Shown piece after piece: positions 1-12,365 of a stretch of DNA of 64,000 nt; the stretch's first letter is position 1; the number at the start of each line of letters is the position of its first letter. The position numbers and the translations under genes were made by a program. Source of the DNA: Opitutaceae bacterium BACL24 MAG-120322-bin51 (GTDB lineage: Bacteria > Verrucomicrobiota > Verrucomicrobiia > Opitutales > Coraliomargaritaceae); NCBI GenBank assembly GCA_905182435.1, contig CAJJBN010000029.1:28106-92105 (forward strand), given 5' to 3'. A model generated the notes under the pieces. It was not told the origin of the DNA. It saw only the letters and a list, made by a program, of their open reading frames with translations, and did no database searches.

Positions 1-96
1 GCCGCTCTCACGTCCGAGGTCCCATTCATGATGTATGCGATCGCCATCGATCTTCAAATGATCCCAGCGCTTACCTTTGGCCTGTTTTAACTCCAT
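1..96 (-). CDS. possible 5' end of an unknown protein, cut by the window edge
   Basis: Reading leftward from an ATG at 96, an open frame of 32 codons runs off the window. It is preceded by an in-frame stop and a purine-rich stretch (GGCCAGAAG). The peptide is basic and hydrophilic, with a KGKRWDHLKIDGDRIHHEWD stretch. I do not recognise a family. It could be the start of a real gene or a chance frame. Only the sequence to the left of the window can decide. Confidence 0.3.
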   Translation of the reverse strand, partial: MELKQAKGKRWDHLKIDGDRIHHEWDLGRESG

Positions 97-173
97 CTTC
101 TGGCCTATTTATCCCAGCCATCGAAGCTATGTAAATGATAATTGGCTCTATCTCGCTTAACTCACGCGGAGGC

Positions 174-301
174 GCGGCGACCACGCAGGTCCACCGAACC
201 GAACGCAACGGTGCGACTGGGTTGATCCTAAATTCGGCAAATGAGATAGCTGCAATAAGACGCAAAATAGACGATGCCACCGCGGCGACCACGCAGGTCC
301 A
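174..301. repeat. 20-bp direct repeat, two copies
   Basis: The 20-mer GCGGCGACCACGCAGGTCCA occurs at 174-193 and again at 282-301, 108 bp apart, in the non-coding DNA before the ATPase gene. Its CCACGCAGG core resembles the GGACCACCTCCGCGTGGTCC palindrome near 54.5 kb, so the copies may be degenerate repeat-element remnants. No gene is supported in 97-343. Confidence 0.5.
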
Positions 302-328
302 AATCAGCCCCATGGGCTCAAACTTACT

Positions 329-365
329 TGACTCAATATTATTTGACTCAATAATAATTGAGTCA
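329..365. promoter_or_regulatory. TTGACTCAATA repeats and palindrome at the ATPase start codon
   Basis: A half-site TTGACTCAATA at 329-339 is followed by a perfect inverted repeat at 344-365 (TGACTCAAT, 4-bp spacer, ATTGAGTCA). The second arm ends on the A of the ATG at 365. Three copies of the same 9-mer in 37 bp, placed on the translation start, suggest an operator, possibly autoregulatory, or an RNA hairpin that hides the start. The site is seen directly; its function is inferred. Confidence 0.55.
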
Positions 366-1480
366 TGAGAGAAAATCCATTCAGAATATCAGGTATCGTC
401 ACCGGCAAATATTTCATCGATCGTGCCGATGAATGTCAGGCAGTGATTGAGACCATGCGGGGGCAGGGTGAAAAGATGCTGATTTATGGGCAGCGTCGCA
501 TGGGCAAATCGTCCATTCTGCTCAACGCCGCCGCACGCTTGCGCAAAGAGAAAGAGCAGGTCGTGTATGCCGACATCTCGCCCGCCACCTCCCTCACCGA
601 TGTAGCCAACATCATTCTGCATGCCTTCAACAAGGAAACTGGCGGCACTGTCAATTGGATAGAGCTACTGAGACAGATTCAGATCAGTTTCACCATTAGC
701 TCACAAGGCATTCCATCGCTAGATGTGAGCCTCAAGAAGGAGAGCGCGGATAAGCAACTGACCTGCTTATCGGCGGTATTGGATTCGCTGGATGCCTACG
801 CCGCTAAAAAGAAACTCACCCTCATCGTCGATGAGTTTCAAAAGATGGTCGAATTCGGTGCAGAGGCGGCCGAGTGGCAATTGCGCAGTGCGATTCAACA
901 GCATCAGCACCTCAATCATATTTACGCAGGTTCACAGACCCGGATCATCGATCAAATGTTAATGAAAGATCGGGCTTTTTACCGTTTCTTTGAGATTCTG
1001 AGCATTGGTCCCATTGACGAAACTTTCATGGGCGAGTGGATCGACGAGCGCTTCAAACAAGCCTTTGGCAAACCCTACAGCGTCGGCGCAGAGTGTATTC
1101 GTCTCGCCGGACCACGCACCCGCGACATCGTCAAACTCGCCCGTAAAAGCTTTGTCTTCGCCCAGCGCTCGCAAAAAATCGACAGCCTGGTCGCAGATGC
1201 CATCCAGCAACTCGTCAGTGAAGAAGACGATTTCCTACGCCCTCAATGGGATCACCTTTCTAACCTTCAAAAAGACATTTTGAAAGTCGTCGCCAGCGGC
1301 GTAACAGAAATCAGCTCACAAGCGACCATTACACGCTTCGGCCTGCCCAGCAGTTCTAAGCTCGCTTACCACTTCAACACATTGGTCAAAAGTGATGTGC
1401 TTGGGAAAGACTCGGACGGCTACCACTTTGACAACCCATTCTTTAAACACTGGGTCGCCCAGACATTGCCAGAGGCCTGA
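365..1480 (+). CDS. AAA/STAND-type ATPase, archaeal-ATPase-like
   Basis: This 371-residue protein begins with a short lead (about 1-35) and then a P-loop NTPase core. Walker A is GQRRMGKSS (about residues 42-50). Walker B is LTLIVDEF near 155, followed by a sensor-like region (IYAGSQTRI). The C-terminal 90 residues look like a winged-helix DNA-binding region (FGLPSSSKLAYHFNTLVKS). This layout matches the archaeal-type ATPases (PF01637/PF13191-like) that occur singly in many bacteria. Their cellular role is poorly known; they are often linked to mobile or defence DNA. It lies alone, next to a decayed antitoxin gene, behind an unusual palindromic operator. Family assignment is good, function unknown. 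Confidence 0.75.
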   Translation: MRENPFRISGIVTGKYFIDRADECQAVIETMRGQGEKMLIYGQRRMGKSSILLNAAARLRKEKEQVVYADISPATSLTDVANIILHAFNKETGGTVNWIELLRQIQISFTISSQGIPSLDVSLKKESADKQLTCLSAVLDSLDAYAAKKKLTLIVDEFQKMVEFGAEAAEWQLRSAIQQHQHLNHIYAGSQTRIIDQMLMKDRAFYRFFEILSIGPIDETFMGEWIDERFKQAFGKPYSVGAECIRLAGPRTRDIVKLARKSFVFAQRSQKIDSLVADAIQQLVSEEDDFLRPQWDHLSNLQKDILKVVASGVTEISSQATITRFGLPSSSKLAYHFNTLVKSDVLGKDSDGYHFDNPFFKHWVAQTLPEA

Positions 1481-1500
1481 CTGGCTCGAGACCCACACCA

Positions 1501-1701
1501 TCACCTCCAGGGATTCAGCGGTATCAGTGTAAGCGCTAGTAAACTGCACCCATGGCTTTTCCTCTGCAGAACGCTCGTCTGAGGAAATCTCTTCGACTCC
1601 AATGCGGAACGCACGAATGAGGTCATTATCTGGCCACGCTGAGCCGCCAGTGCTTTAGCACGCTTGAAGAATCTATCTGGCAATTCGATTCTGGTCTTCA
1701 T
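1501..1701 (-). pseudogene. VapB-like antitoxin remnant
   Basis: The first 36 residues (MKTRIELPDRFFKRAKALAA and on) match the N-terminus of VapB-type antitoxins: a short beta strand, then a helix with RAKALAAQRG and a TSFVRSALE segment. After residue 36 the family pattern switches frame: the frame containing SDERSAEEKPWVQF resembles the usual VapB linker. No PIN-domain toxin follows, because the downstream DNA is already the tail of the ATPase gene on the other strand. So the gene appears frameshifted and has lost its toxin. A palindrome 13 bp upstream looks like its operator. The real end of the remnant is uncertain. Confidence 0.5.
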
Positions 1702-1713
1702 GCTAAAAATCTA

Positions 1714-1729
1714 ACCCATATTCATGGGT
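1714..1729. promoter_or_regulatory. palindromic operator of the antitoxin remnant
   Basis: ACCCATATTCATGGGT is an inverted repeat with 6-bp arms and a 4-bp centre, placed just before the antitoxin ATG at 1701. Type II antitoxins usually bind such a site in their own promoter. Function is inferred from position only. Confidence 0.4.
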
Positions 1730-2040
1730 CGTTAAACGTGAACTAATGCCAACTCTGCCCTTGATGATCTCCCACAGGTTTGTCTGAAGGCCTCGTTGTC
1801 ACGGCCCTGAGATTTGGCTTTTACTACCCGCTATCGCTGGAGGCACGGAGCAGGAATAGAGTAGAAATTATTGGCGTGACTTCAATGCTCCTTGCCTCGG
1901 TATCTACAGCAACCGTAAGGCGCGAGTGGCTGATACTTTTAAGTTTGGCGACCAATCGCCTGTCGCGGTTTAAAAAGGCGCAATGTGGGAGTTAAACTGC
2001 TGAATTACACCATCGGCAGGACAGACAAGGTTGTCTGTTT
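1730..2040. other. 310 bp with no supported gene
   Basis: One plus-strand frame (1780-1995) is open for 71 codons, but it has no convincing ribosome site, no recognisable domain and low-complexity coding character. I see no RNA gene or repeat family here. Confidence 0.4.
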
Positions 2041-2048
2041 CGCTACAT

Positions 2049-2081
2049 AAAAAACGCGCCCCCTTGCGGAAGCGCGTTTTT
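2049..2081 (-). terminator. rho-independent terminator of the atp operon
   Basis: A GC-rich stem (AAACGCGC pairing with GCGCGTTT across an 11-nt loop) is flanked by A and T runs on both sides. It lies 25 bp past the atpC stop, so it should end the ATP synthase transcript. The flanking runs also allow use from the other strand. Confidence 0.8.
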
Positions 2082-2105
2082 GGAAAAATGTGTTGGAATC
2101 TACCC

Positions 2106-2516
2106 TTAGCGTCGACGGCCCTTGGCGAGCTTCTGTGCCAATAAGAACTGTATGTTGTCCGCTAAACGGTCAACTTCACTTGGATCGTGTCCTTCAGCTG
2201 CTGCGATACGGAGAGCTTCCTCAGCGCGTGCTTGTGCTGATTCGACTTCGGCTAGATCAATGTCCTTCACGTCAACCGCTGCTTCAGTTAGCACTGAGAT
2301 GGTGTTACCGATGACCTTGGCAAAGCCATAGTCAACTGCGATGAACTCTGTGTTGCCGCCTTTAATCACCTGTAACTCACCTGCGACGATCTTAGTGACC
2401 ATCGGGACGTGGCCAGTCAGGATACCTGTCTCGCCCGACTCAGTTGGCAATACGACCTGATCGGCCTCAGTGCTGAGGACGCGTTCGTCAGGTGTAATAA
2501 TTTCTAGAGTAAGCAT
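2106..2516 (-). CDS. atpC: ATP synthase F1 epsilon subunit
   Basis: At 136 residues it has the usual family length. The N-terminal beta-sandwich is clear: MLTLEIITPDERVLSTEADQ, then TESGETGILTGHVPMVT and VDYGFAKV. A C-terminal helical hairpin rich in Ala/Glu follows (ESAQARAEEALRIAAAEGHD). Epsilon sits on the central stalk and can inhibit ATP hydrolysis. It is the last gene of the operon, 97 bp after atpD, and is followed by the terminator at 2049-2081. Assignment is firm. Confidence 0.96.
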   Translation of the reverse strand: MLTLEIITPDERVLSTEADQVVLPTESGETGILTGHVPMVTKIVAGELQVIKGGNTEFIAVDYGFAKVIGNTISVLTEAAVDVKDIDLAEVESAQARAEEALRIAAAEGHDPSEVDRLADNIQFLLAQKLAKGRRR

Positions 2517-2613
2517 TTTTTATTCAATTAGGAATTGATAATTAGGAATTAGGAATGGGAACCAGAAAAAAATGCTCTGAGTGTAATGATTTCGAGTGTA
2601 AGTGACATTCGGA

Positions 2614-4982
<2,369 letters not shown>

Positions 4983-5027
4983 TTTTAAGAATTAAAAATT
5001 AGGAATTACGAATTAGGAATCGAACAA

Positions 5028-6572
<1,545 letters not shown>

Positions 6573-6638
6573 GAGAAACTAATGGAGAGGAAGTAGGAAA
6601 AGTGGGAAGGTTTAAAAGTGAGAAGGTATGAATGTTGC

Positions 6639-7034
6639 TTACTTAACATTCTCGGCGAGGCGCTGAAGGCGACCGGCGACGGACGCATCATACACATCGT
6701 CACCGACGCGCACACGCACACCGGCAATCAGAGAAGTATCTTGTTTCGTGACCGCAGTTACAGGGCGGCCATACATTTTGGAATAGGTTGCTTCAATTGC
6801 CTTCAATGCTTCGTCACTCAAAGCCGCTGGAGTCGACACCACGGCCGTCTGCAGAGCGATCTCGCGACGGAGATAGTTCAGAAAGGTCTTGAGAACCGTA
6901 AGATGATGGCGGTGTTGAACCTGCTTGAGGCCGGCGAGGACTTCGCCAACTTTGGCTTCAGTCACGACACCATTGTCCTTCGAGAGCTCGACGAGCTTCT
7001 TGGCTAAGCGGGTGATCTTTTGGTCGCGTTTCAT
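6639..7034 (-). CDS. atpH: ATP synthase F1 delta subunit (short form)
   Basis: The 131-residue product sits where atpH belongs, between atpF and atpA. Conserved parts are visible: LKTFLNYLRREIALQTAVVS, then DEALKAIEATYSKMYGRPV and a final beta strand IAGVRVRVGDDVYDASVAGR (C-terminal domain of the OSCP/delta family, which ends with LxxL). It is about 45 residues shorter than the common ~177, and the shortening affects the N-terminal helical bundle that binds the top of F1. No upstream in-frame extension is evident. It links the peripheral stalk to the head. Confidence 0.88.
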   Translation of the reverse strand: MKRDQKITRLAKKLVELSKDNGVVTEAKVGEVLAGLKQVQHRHHLTVLKTFLNYLRREIALQTAVVSTPAALSDEALKAIEATYSKMYGRPVTAVTKQDTSLIAGVRVRVGDDVYDASVAGRLQRLAENVK

Positions 7035-7053
7035 CGGATAGAAAAACTAAGGA

Positions 7054-7771
7054 TTAGCTAGCAGTGCCAGCCAATTCCTTGGCAGCAGAATCGGAGAAGG
7101 TTTGTTTCTCAGCATCGGATAGATCACGAGAAAGTACCTTAGATGAAGTGGCCACCACCAGACGGGCAACTTCTTGACGCACATCAGAAAGCATCTTCTT
7201 GTGCTCAAGCTGTGTCGCTTCGCTTGCCTTACGGATGATCGCTTCGGCTTGTGCTGCAGCTTCTTGTGTCTTCTGCTCGATCATCTCCTTCGACTGTTCG
7301 CGGGACTCAGTCAGGATTTTTTGAGCTTCGATCGCAGCTTGCTTGATCTTCTCAGCGCGTTCGCGCTCAGCTTCAGCGAGTTGGGTCTTCATTTCTTCAG
7401 CATACTGAAGTCCGTCAGCGATCTTCTGCTGGCGCTCGTCGAGCGTCGCAGCGATCGGCTTAACCGCAAATTTATACAGGACGAACGCAACCAAGCAGAA
7501 ATTTACCATCTGCGCGATTAGAGTCGGTCCATGTCACCCCGAACTTGTCGGCGATCTTCGTCAACTTGTTGCCTTCTGCTTTCGCAACTGCTTCGCTATG
7601 TTTAAGAACGGCCTCAGCGTGCTCTGCGATTTCGTGCGCGGTAGGATGTGCACCGAGCTCAGCCACCTCGGCAACTGAATCGCAGCGATGTGCAGCGTGT
7701 GCAGCGCCAGCGGCTACGAGACCGAGTGGTAATGAGAGTGCTAGTAGCAGAGTGATGAAAGTGGCCTTCAT
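7054..7771 (-). CDS. atpF: ATP synthase Fo b subunit with signal-like N-terminal extension; one frameshift
   Basis: The C-terminal part (7054-7509) is a clear b subunit: a membrane helix ([17 protein letters not shown]), then a long charged coiled coil. The family start lies further up in another frame. Removing one base at about 7520-7525 joins [18 protein letters not shown]... through [17 protein letters not shown] to the b subunit, giving about 238 residues. The added N-terminus looks like a secretion signal (hydrophobic core, AGAAHA) followed by a His/Ala/Glu-rich ~55-residue stretch, unusual for b subunits. The start codon at 7769-7771 is inferred. The frame break resembles other +1 breaks in the window and may be a sequencing error. 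Confidence 0.85.
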
Positions 7772-7851
7772 AGAGAAAACGGGATTGGAAAGAAAAGAGT
7801 CAGAAAGTGCCGACGGCCCGAAGACCGCCGGCAAAGACTTAAGTATCCAGA

Positions 7852-8058
7852 TTAGCCAAGGAAGATCGCGAAGAACACGATCGCTTCAGCGAAAGCCATT
7901 GCGATAATGGACTGAACCAGCACTTTAGTGGCTGCTTCTGGGTTACGACCTACAGATTCACAAGCCTTAAGACCGATGAGGCCAATGCCGATAGGCACTG
8001 CAAGGGCTGCTGCTGCGACGTGAATCTTACCTGTAATTTCTGCGAGAATATCGAACAT
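7852..8058 (-). CDS. atpE: ATP synthase Fo c subunit
   Basis: At 68 residues it is a two-helix hairpin: a Gly-rich first helix (VPIGIGLIGL), a polar loop (GRNPEAAT) and a second helix with the ion-binding carboxylate E58 in MAFAEAIVFF. The residues after the Glu (AIVFF) lack the Ser/Thr and Tyr pattern of Na+-binding c rings, so proton coupling is likely. It lies between atpB and atpF. Complete, no anomaly. Confidence 0.96.
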   Translation of the reverse strand: MFDILAEITGKIHVAAAALAVPIGIGLIGLKACESVGRNPEAATKVLVQSIIAMAFAEAIVFFAIFLG

Positions 8059-8146
8059 AATATGTATTATTGAGTTTTGTATTTAGTGTTTTCTGCGTCG
8101 TCCACGAATTGCTACATGGTCCCGAACGCGGAAAGGTTTTGAAAGT

Positions 8147-9078
8147 TTAGTGTGCTTCTTCGTCGTGGTTGGTCATCAGACCGATATAAATTGCGACGAG
8201 CAAGGTGAAGATCAACGCCTGCACCACACCGACGAGCACTTCGTAGAAGTAAAAAGGAATCGGCACGATGTATGGCGCCAGACCAGTCATGCTAGTCAAA
8301 AGATTCTCACCACCGAAAACGTTGCCGAACAGACGGAACGAAAGGGAAACCGGGCGGAACGCGATCGAAACGACTTCAATCACAGCCCACCAGCAGGAAA
8401 ATCGGAGCGAGCAGAATATAGATCGCTGCCGGTGTTTCCTTCTTGTCCGCCTTGTTACCGAAGAGCTCCCAGATGAAGAACTTCGGGCCGGCAACTTTCA
8501 GACTGATGATCAACCATGCGAGCATTGCGACCAGCGCCATACCCAAGGTAGAATTCAAATCCGCATTCGCAGGACGCATCCAGTAACTGAAGTGCCCGTG
8601 GTCATCATACATGACCAAACACTCCCACACCTGGAATCAAGCCACTCCAATTGTGAAGCAAAATGTAGATGAACAGACCGATCAGCAGCGGAAATGTCAT
8701 CGGAAATGCCTTCTTACCGACGATCGGCAGCAACAAACCACGCAGCCCCTCGATCAAACTTTCAACGACCGCTTGTCCCTTACTGGGGATCAGCGTCGGA
8801 GTCCCTACCGCCCAGCGGATCAGCAAAATGAATGCGATCGATATCGCCCATGTCGTTGCAATCGAATTCGTCAGCGGCAGACCAAAGATCTCCGTCAAAT
8901 TGTAAGGCGACGCGCTAACGCCACCCTCTGCCGCTTGCAGAGATGTCACTGTTCCAGAAAGGAAGAGAAAGGTTGGTAGTAGTTTGTTCAAGAAGAACTT
9001 AAAAAGAGAGTTGTTTTTTGCGGCTAAGAAACCACTGGAACGGCGAACTTGCATGTCGCCGCAAAGTTGTTGCGTCAA
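8147..9078 (-). CDS. atpB: ATP synthase Fo a subunit; two frameshifts in this sequence
   Basis: Three consecutive frames give one a subunit. Frame 1 (about 9078-8614) has a signal-like N-terminus, [20 protein letters not shown] and [16 protein letters not shown]. Frame 2 continues [20 protein letters not shown] to ILLAPIFLL. Frame 3 holds [20 protein letters not shown], with the essential Arg in SFRLFGN, and ends MTNHDEEAH. Dropping one base at 8613 and one C in 8386-8388 restores a continuous reading frame. It forms the proton half-channels next to the c ring. Met at 9054 (MQVRRSSG) is an alternative start. An intact atpB is essential for the complex, so the breaks are probably sequence errors. 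Confidence 0.85.
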
Positions 9079-9210
9079 TAACCGAATGCTTTTTTTAGTA
9101 CCCTAGTCATTGAGCAGTAGCTTATATATCCTATCACTCTCACTGCGTCGTATCTAAACTTGCCCCGCGCGGCACAACAGCTAATCCTTTTTTAATCAAC
9201 AGTATTCATC

Positions 9211-9441
9211 ATGAGTAGTCCCACCAATCTTACTGACAGTATCGCACGCCTTCGTGACCGCAAAGGCGGCTCTGATATCGTCAGCGGGCAACGCCCAGCA
9301 CGAAAGCCACCTGCGCCGCGCAACAGACCAAGCAGCGACCGCCGATTCGCTACGGATACCTTCATGTTGTTTGCCTACGCGCTGCTAGGTATAGCGACCG
9401 TCTGCCAGCTGATCCTGATCGTCTGGCTGGATATTATTTAG
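9211..9441 (+). CDS. small single-span membrane protein, unknown
   Basis: This 76-residue frame starts 133 bp from the divergent atpB. The N-terminal 50 residues are hydrophilic and basic with Pro/Arg runs (ARKPPAPRNRPSSDRR). The end is one hydrophobic helix (MLFAYALLGIATVCQLILIV). No family is recognised. The stop codon is followed within a few bases by the 39-bp tandem array. Coding character and position support a real gene, but modestly. Confidence 0.5.
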   Translation: MSSPTNLTDSIARLRDRKGGSDIVSGQRPARKPPAPRNRPSSDRRFATDTFMLFAYALLGIATVCQLILIVWLDII

Positions 9442-9443
9442 CT

Positions 9444-9843
9444 GCTACCTGGTCAATACTTCAGTTGTTGTGATCACAGCTTGCTGTCTGGTAAATGTTC
9501 CAGCTGTTGTGATCACAGTTTGCTGTCTGGTAAATGTTCCAGCTGTTGTGACCACAGCTTGCTGTCTGGTAAATGTTCCAGCTGTTGTGACCACAGCTTG
9601 CTGTCTGGTAAATGTTCCAGCTGTTGTGATCACAGTTTGCTGTCTGGTAAATGTTCCAGCTGTTGTGATCACAGCTTGCTACCTGGTAAATACTCCAGTT
9701 GTTGTGATCACAGCTTGCAGTCTGGTAAATGTTCCAGCTGTTGTGATCACAGTTTGCTGTCTGGTAAATGTTCCAGCTGTTGTGATCACAGCTTGCTACC
9801 TGGTAAATACTCCAGTTGTTGTGATCACAGCTTAATGTCTGGA
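9444..9843. repeat. 39-bp tandem repeat array with TGTGATCACA cores, ten copies
   Basis: The phrase GTTGTGATCACAG recurs at exact 39-bp steps from 9467 to 9818 (ten copies; a few read TGTGACCACA), with a near-identical 26-bp filler that has two main versions (CTGTCTGGTAAATGTTCCAG and CTACCTGGTAAATACTCCAG). Each core is a 10-bp perfect palindrome, widened in some copies to AGCTGT...ACAGCT. Because 39 is a multiple of three, several frames on both strands stay open; the cysteine-rich or VNVPAVV peptides they give are judged artefacts. The array lies between a small gene and trmB. Confidence 0.9.
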
Positions 9844-9986
9844 GGGAAACGCTCTGTCGTTTCCGCCGAATCAACGAATGGCCTAAATCACTGCATGGAA
9901 ATGACGGAGCCTTGGCTCTAAGAGTGTCGCTGCGCTCGGAACCCTCCAACATTTACATGCGTCTCATTGCCCTTGCCCGACTCAAA

Positions 9987-10583
9987 CTAAACCCGACGCG
10001 CCACCACCGAATGGTAGCCATCCATCAATTCCTGGAAATACGTCTCCATTTCGTGCGGCCACTCTGCCGCCGTGTCGATCTCCCACTCCGGGTGCGCCTG
10101 CAAATGCTCCACAGTCCACTCGTAGTAGGGCAAATCGTCTGATCGAAAGCAAAACCGCCCGCCCAGATCCGTGCGCCGCGCCACCTCATCTAGAAATCCA
10201 GTTTGCACCATACGACGGCGATGGTGCTTCGCTTTAGGCCAAGGATCGGGAAACAATAGCACCGTCATATCAAAGCGGATCCGCTCTGGCAGCACTTCTA
10301 GAAATTCACCCAACTCTGCTTTGAAGAAATGCAGATTCTGCAGCTGGCGCTTATCCCGCTTATCCAGCCCTTTGCGAATCCGCCATGAGATAAGGTCAAT
10401 TCCCACACAGGTTTGCTCGAGGTTTTCTTCTGCGTAACTCGTGAGCCAGTGCCCATGCCCACAGCCAGCTTCAAACAGGATACGATCCACTCCTGCAAAG
10501 GCAGCGTCACATTCCACCTTTAATGCGGCTTTACGCTCTGTTATTTTTTCCAATTCACGGGCATGCGCTGCTGAAATTTCCAT
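9987..10583 (-). CDS. trmB: tRNA (guanine-N7-)-methyltransferase
   Basis: This 198-residue SAM-dependent methyltransferase modifies G46 of tRNAs. The SAM-binding motif is [17 protein letters not shown] near 35-50, with the acidic GIDLISWRI next. The family signature [17 protein letters not shown] is present near 110-126, and the end motif has [14 protein letters not shown]. Length fits a compact TrmB. It stands alone, with repeat clusters on both sides. Confidence 0.92.
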   Translation of the reverse strand: MEISAAHARELEKITERKAALKVECDAAFAGVDRILFEAGCGHGHWLTSYAEENLEQTCVGIDLISWRIRKGLDKRDKRQLQNLHFFKAELGEFLEVLPERIRFDMTVLLFPDPWPKAKHHRRRMVQTGFLDEVARRTDLGGRFCFRSDDLPYYEWTVEHLQAHPEWEIDTAAEWPHEMETYFQELMDGYHSVVARRV

Positions 10584-10704
10584 ATTGCCCGTTTATGCAC
10601 CGCCACACTCCACAAGGTCAAGGCAGTTGAGACCCCCCGATCCCCCGTCTCACCACACAGGCCACCAAACAATCTAGCCTCGATCTGTTAGCGGGGTGCA
10701 CCAT

Positions 10705-10728
10705 GTAGCCTCGATCGACAGATCGGGG
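10705..10728 (+). repeat. REP-like palindrome, CGATC stem type
   Basis: GTAGCCTCGATCGACAGATC followed by GGGG: a GTAG head and a CGATC/GATCG stem around GACA. A more degenerate copy lies at about 10676-10697. These precede the B/A repeat cluster and share its GTAG head. Confidence 0.45.
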
Positions 10729-10733
10729 ACACC

Positions 10734-11072
10734 GTAGCGACTGGCTTTACGCCAGGAAACGTAGCATCCGACGATACCCTAATCCAGATCGCGGGATCAA
10801 CCCGCTCGCTACAATTCACCGTAGCGACTGGCTTTACGCCAGGAAACGTAGCATCCGACGATACCCTAATCCAGATCGCGGAATCACCCGCTCGCGACAA
10901 TTTAGCGTAGCGACTGGCTTTACGCCAGGAAACGTAGCATCCGACGATACCCTAATCCAGATCGCGGGATCAACCCGCTCGCTACAATTCACCGTAGCGA
11001 CTGGCTTTACGCCAGGAAACGTAGCATCCGCCCCTACCCTAATCCAGATCGCGGCATCAACCCGCTCGCTAC
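10734..11072. repeat. four tandem B+/A- REP pairs (86-87 bp units)
   Basis: Heads GTAGCGACTGGCTTTACGCC start at 10734, 10821, 10907 and 10994. Each is followed about 60 bp later by an inverted partner ending in CCCGCTCGCTAC, so every unit is a pair of hairpins with GTAG at both outer ends. The filler is nearly constant between units, which shows tandem duplication. One partner has decayed to CTCGCGAC. Same families as at 36.5, 40, 41 and 52.4 kb. Confidence 0.85.
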
Positions 11073-11086
11073 GACTATTCCCCCGG

Positions 11087-12365
11087 CTACGACTGCACGT
11101 AGGGCAGGCTAAAATGAAACGCCGCCCCCTGCCCCGCTTCGCTCTCAACCGAGACACTGCCACCATGCTGTTGCACAATATGTTTGATAATGCTCAAGCC
11201 TAGGCCCGTGCCGCCACTGTCACGCGAACGCCCTTTATCTACCCGATAAAAACGCTCAAAAATATGTGGTACGTCCTTAGCGGGAATTCCTGGCCCATCA
11301 TCCGCAACCGTACATTGGATCAAATCATTCGCATCATCATACCGAACACTCACGGCCAGCAGGGTAAAGTCAGGTGCATAGCGAAACCCATTTTCGATTA
11401 GATTATCAAACACTTGCTGAATCCTAAAGCGATCAAAGGCGAACTCCCCGACCCGCTCATCAAAGTCTAACTTCAACACCTGCCCCTCTGGATTAAGGCG
11501 CAAGCGATACGGCTCTAACATCTCTTCTAGCAATTGCTGTAGCGACTGCACCGAAGGCTGTATCTGCTCGGACTGTGACTCCAAGCGCGACAACTCCAGC
11601 AAGTCCTCAACTAACACATGCAGACGCTGTGCATTATTCACAATCTTATCCAAAAAACGCGCCCGCGTCTCGACTGGTAAGGTCGCATGATCCTCCACCA
11701 GCGTTTCCGCAAAGCCCTTGATAATCGTTAAAGGCGTGCGCAACTCATGCGATACATTGGCCACAAAATCACGACGAACCACCTCCAGGCTCTTCAACCG
11801 CGTGATATCATGCAGCACCAACAGGGTCGACTTTCGCATCCTGCGCAGATACCCCACGCACCTCCGCACACGACACCTCAAACCAAAGAACCTCCCCCTG
11901 CCGCTCCACACTCACCTCCTGCTGCTTTAAACTGCGATCTCCACGGTACGCACTCAAAAAATCCAACAAGCTAGCAGAGCGCAACGCGGTTTCCAGCCGT
12001 GCCCCCTTCAGCGCTCGCGCTCGTTGAAATAGGCGCTGAGCCGAATCATTCACAAACTCGATCACATGCTCATCATTAAAGATAATCACCGCCTCCTGAA
12101 TCGAGCCCAACATCGCCTCCAACTGTTTCGGATGCCCCGATTCCACGTCGGCATAACCACGATAGCGATCAATCAAGCCATTCGTCTCCTTGATCAGCCC
12201 ATCAAACCCCAAACGCTTCAACATCGAAGATGGTTCATTCACCAACATACAACGATTCAGGCGCACCGCATCCTGTAACTCACGCGCGATACGCCGGGTC
12301 TTCAACGCCGTCGTCAAAAGCACGATCAAAGCCGCACACAGCAGCAAACTCAGAAAAATAACCAT
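11087..12365 (-). CDS. phoR: PhoR-type sensor histidine kinase; one frameshift
   Basis: The N-terminal part has one membrane helix (MVIFLSLLLCAALIVLLTTA), then a PAS-like region (LEAMLGSIQEAVIIFNDEHV). The C-terminal part has HisKA with the phospho-acceptor His in FVANVSHELRTPLTIIKG, and HATPase boxes (N box DNLIENGFRY, GPGIP, GGTGLGLSI). The two parts are in different frames. Removing one base from the AAA run at 11832-11834 joins SAQDAK directly to STLLVLHDITRLKSL. It probably senses phosphate status with the partner just upstream. phoB stop and phoR start overlap in TAATG, so the two are translationally coupled. The break is likely a sequencing error. Confidence 0.85.

Noticed and set aside
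1780..1995. 71-residue plus-strand frame
   Set aside because: No ribosome site, domain or neighbour supports it.
9444..9843. Cysteine-rich or VNVPAVV-repeat proteins encoded in the 39-bp array
   Set aside because: Frames stay open because 39 is divisible by 3; no ribosome site or start favours any of them, and the palindromic DNA core is what is conserved.
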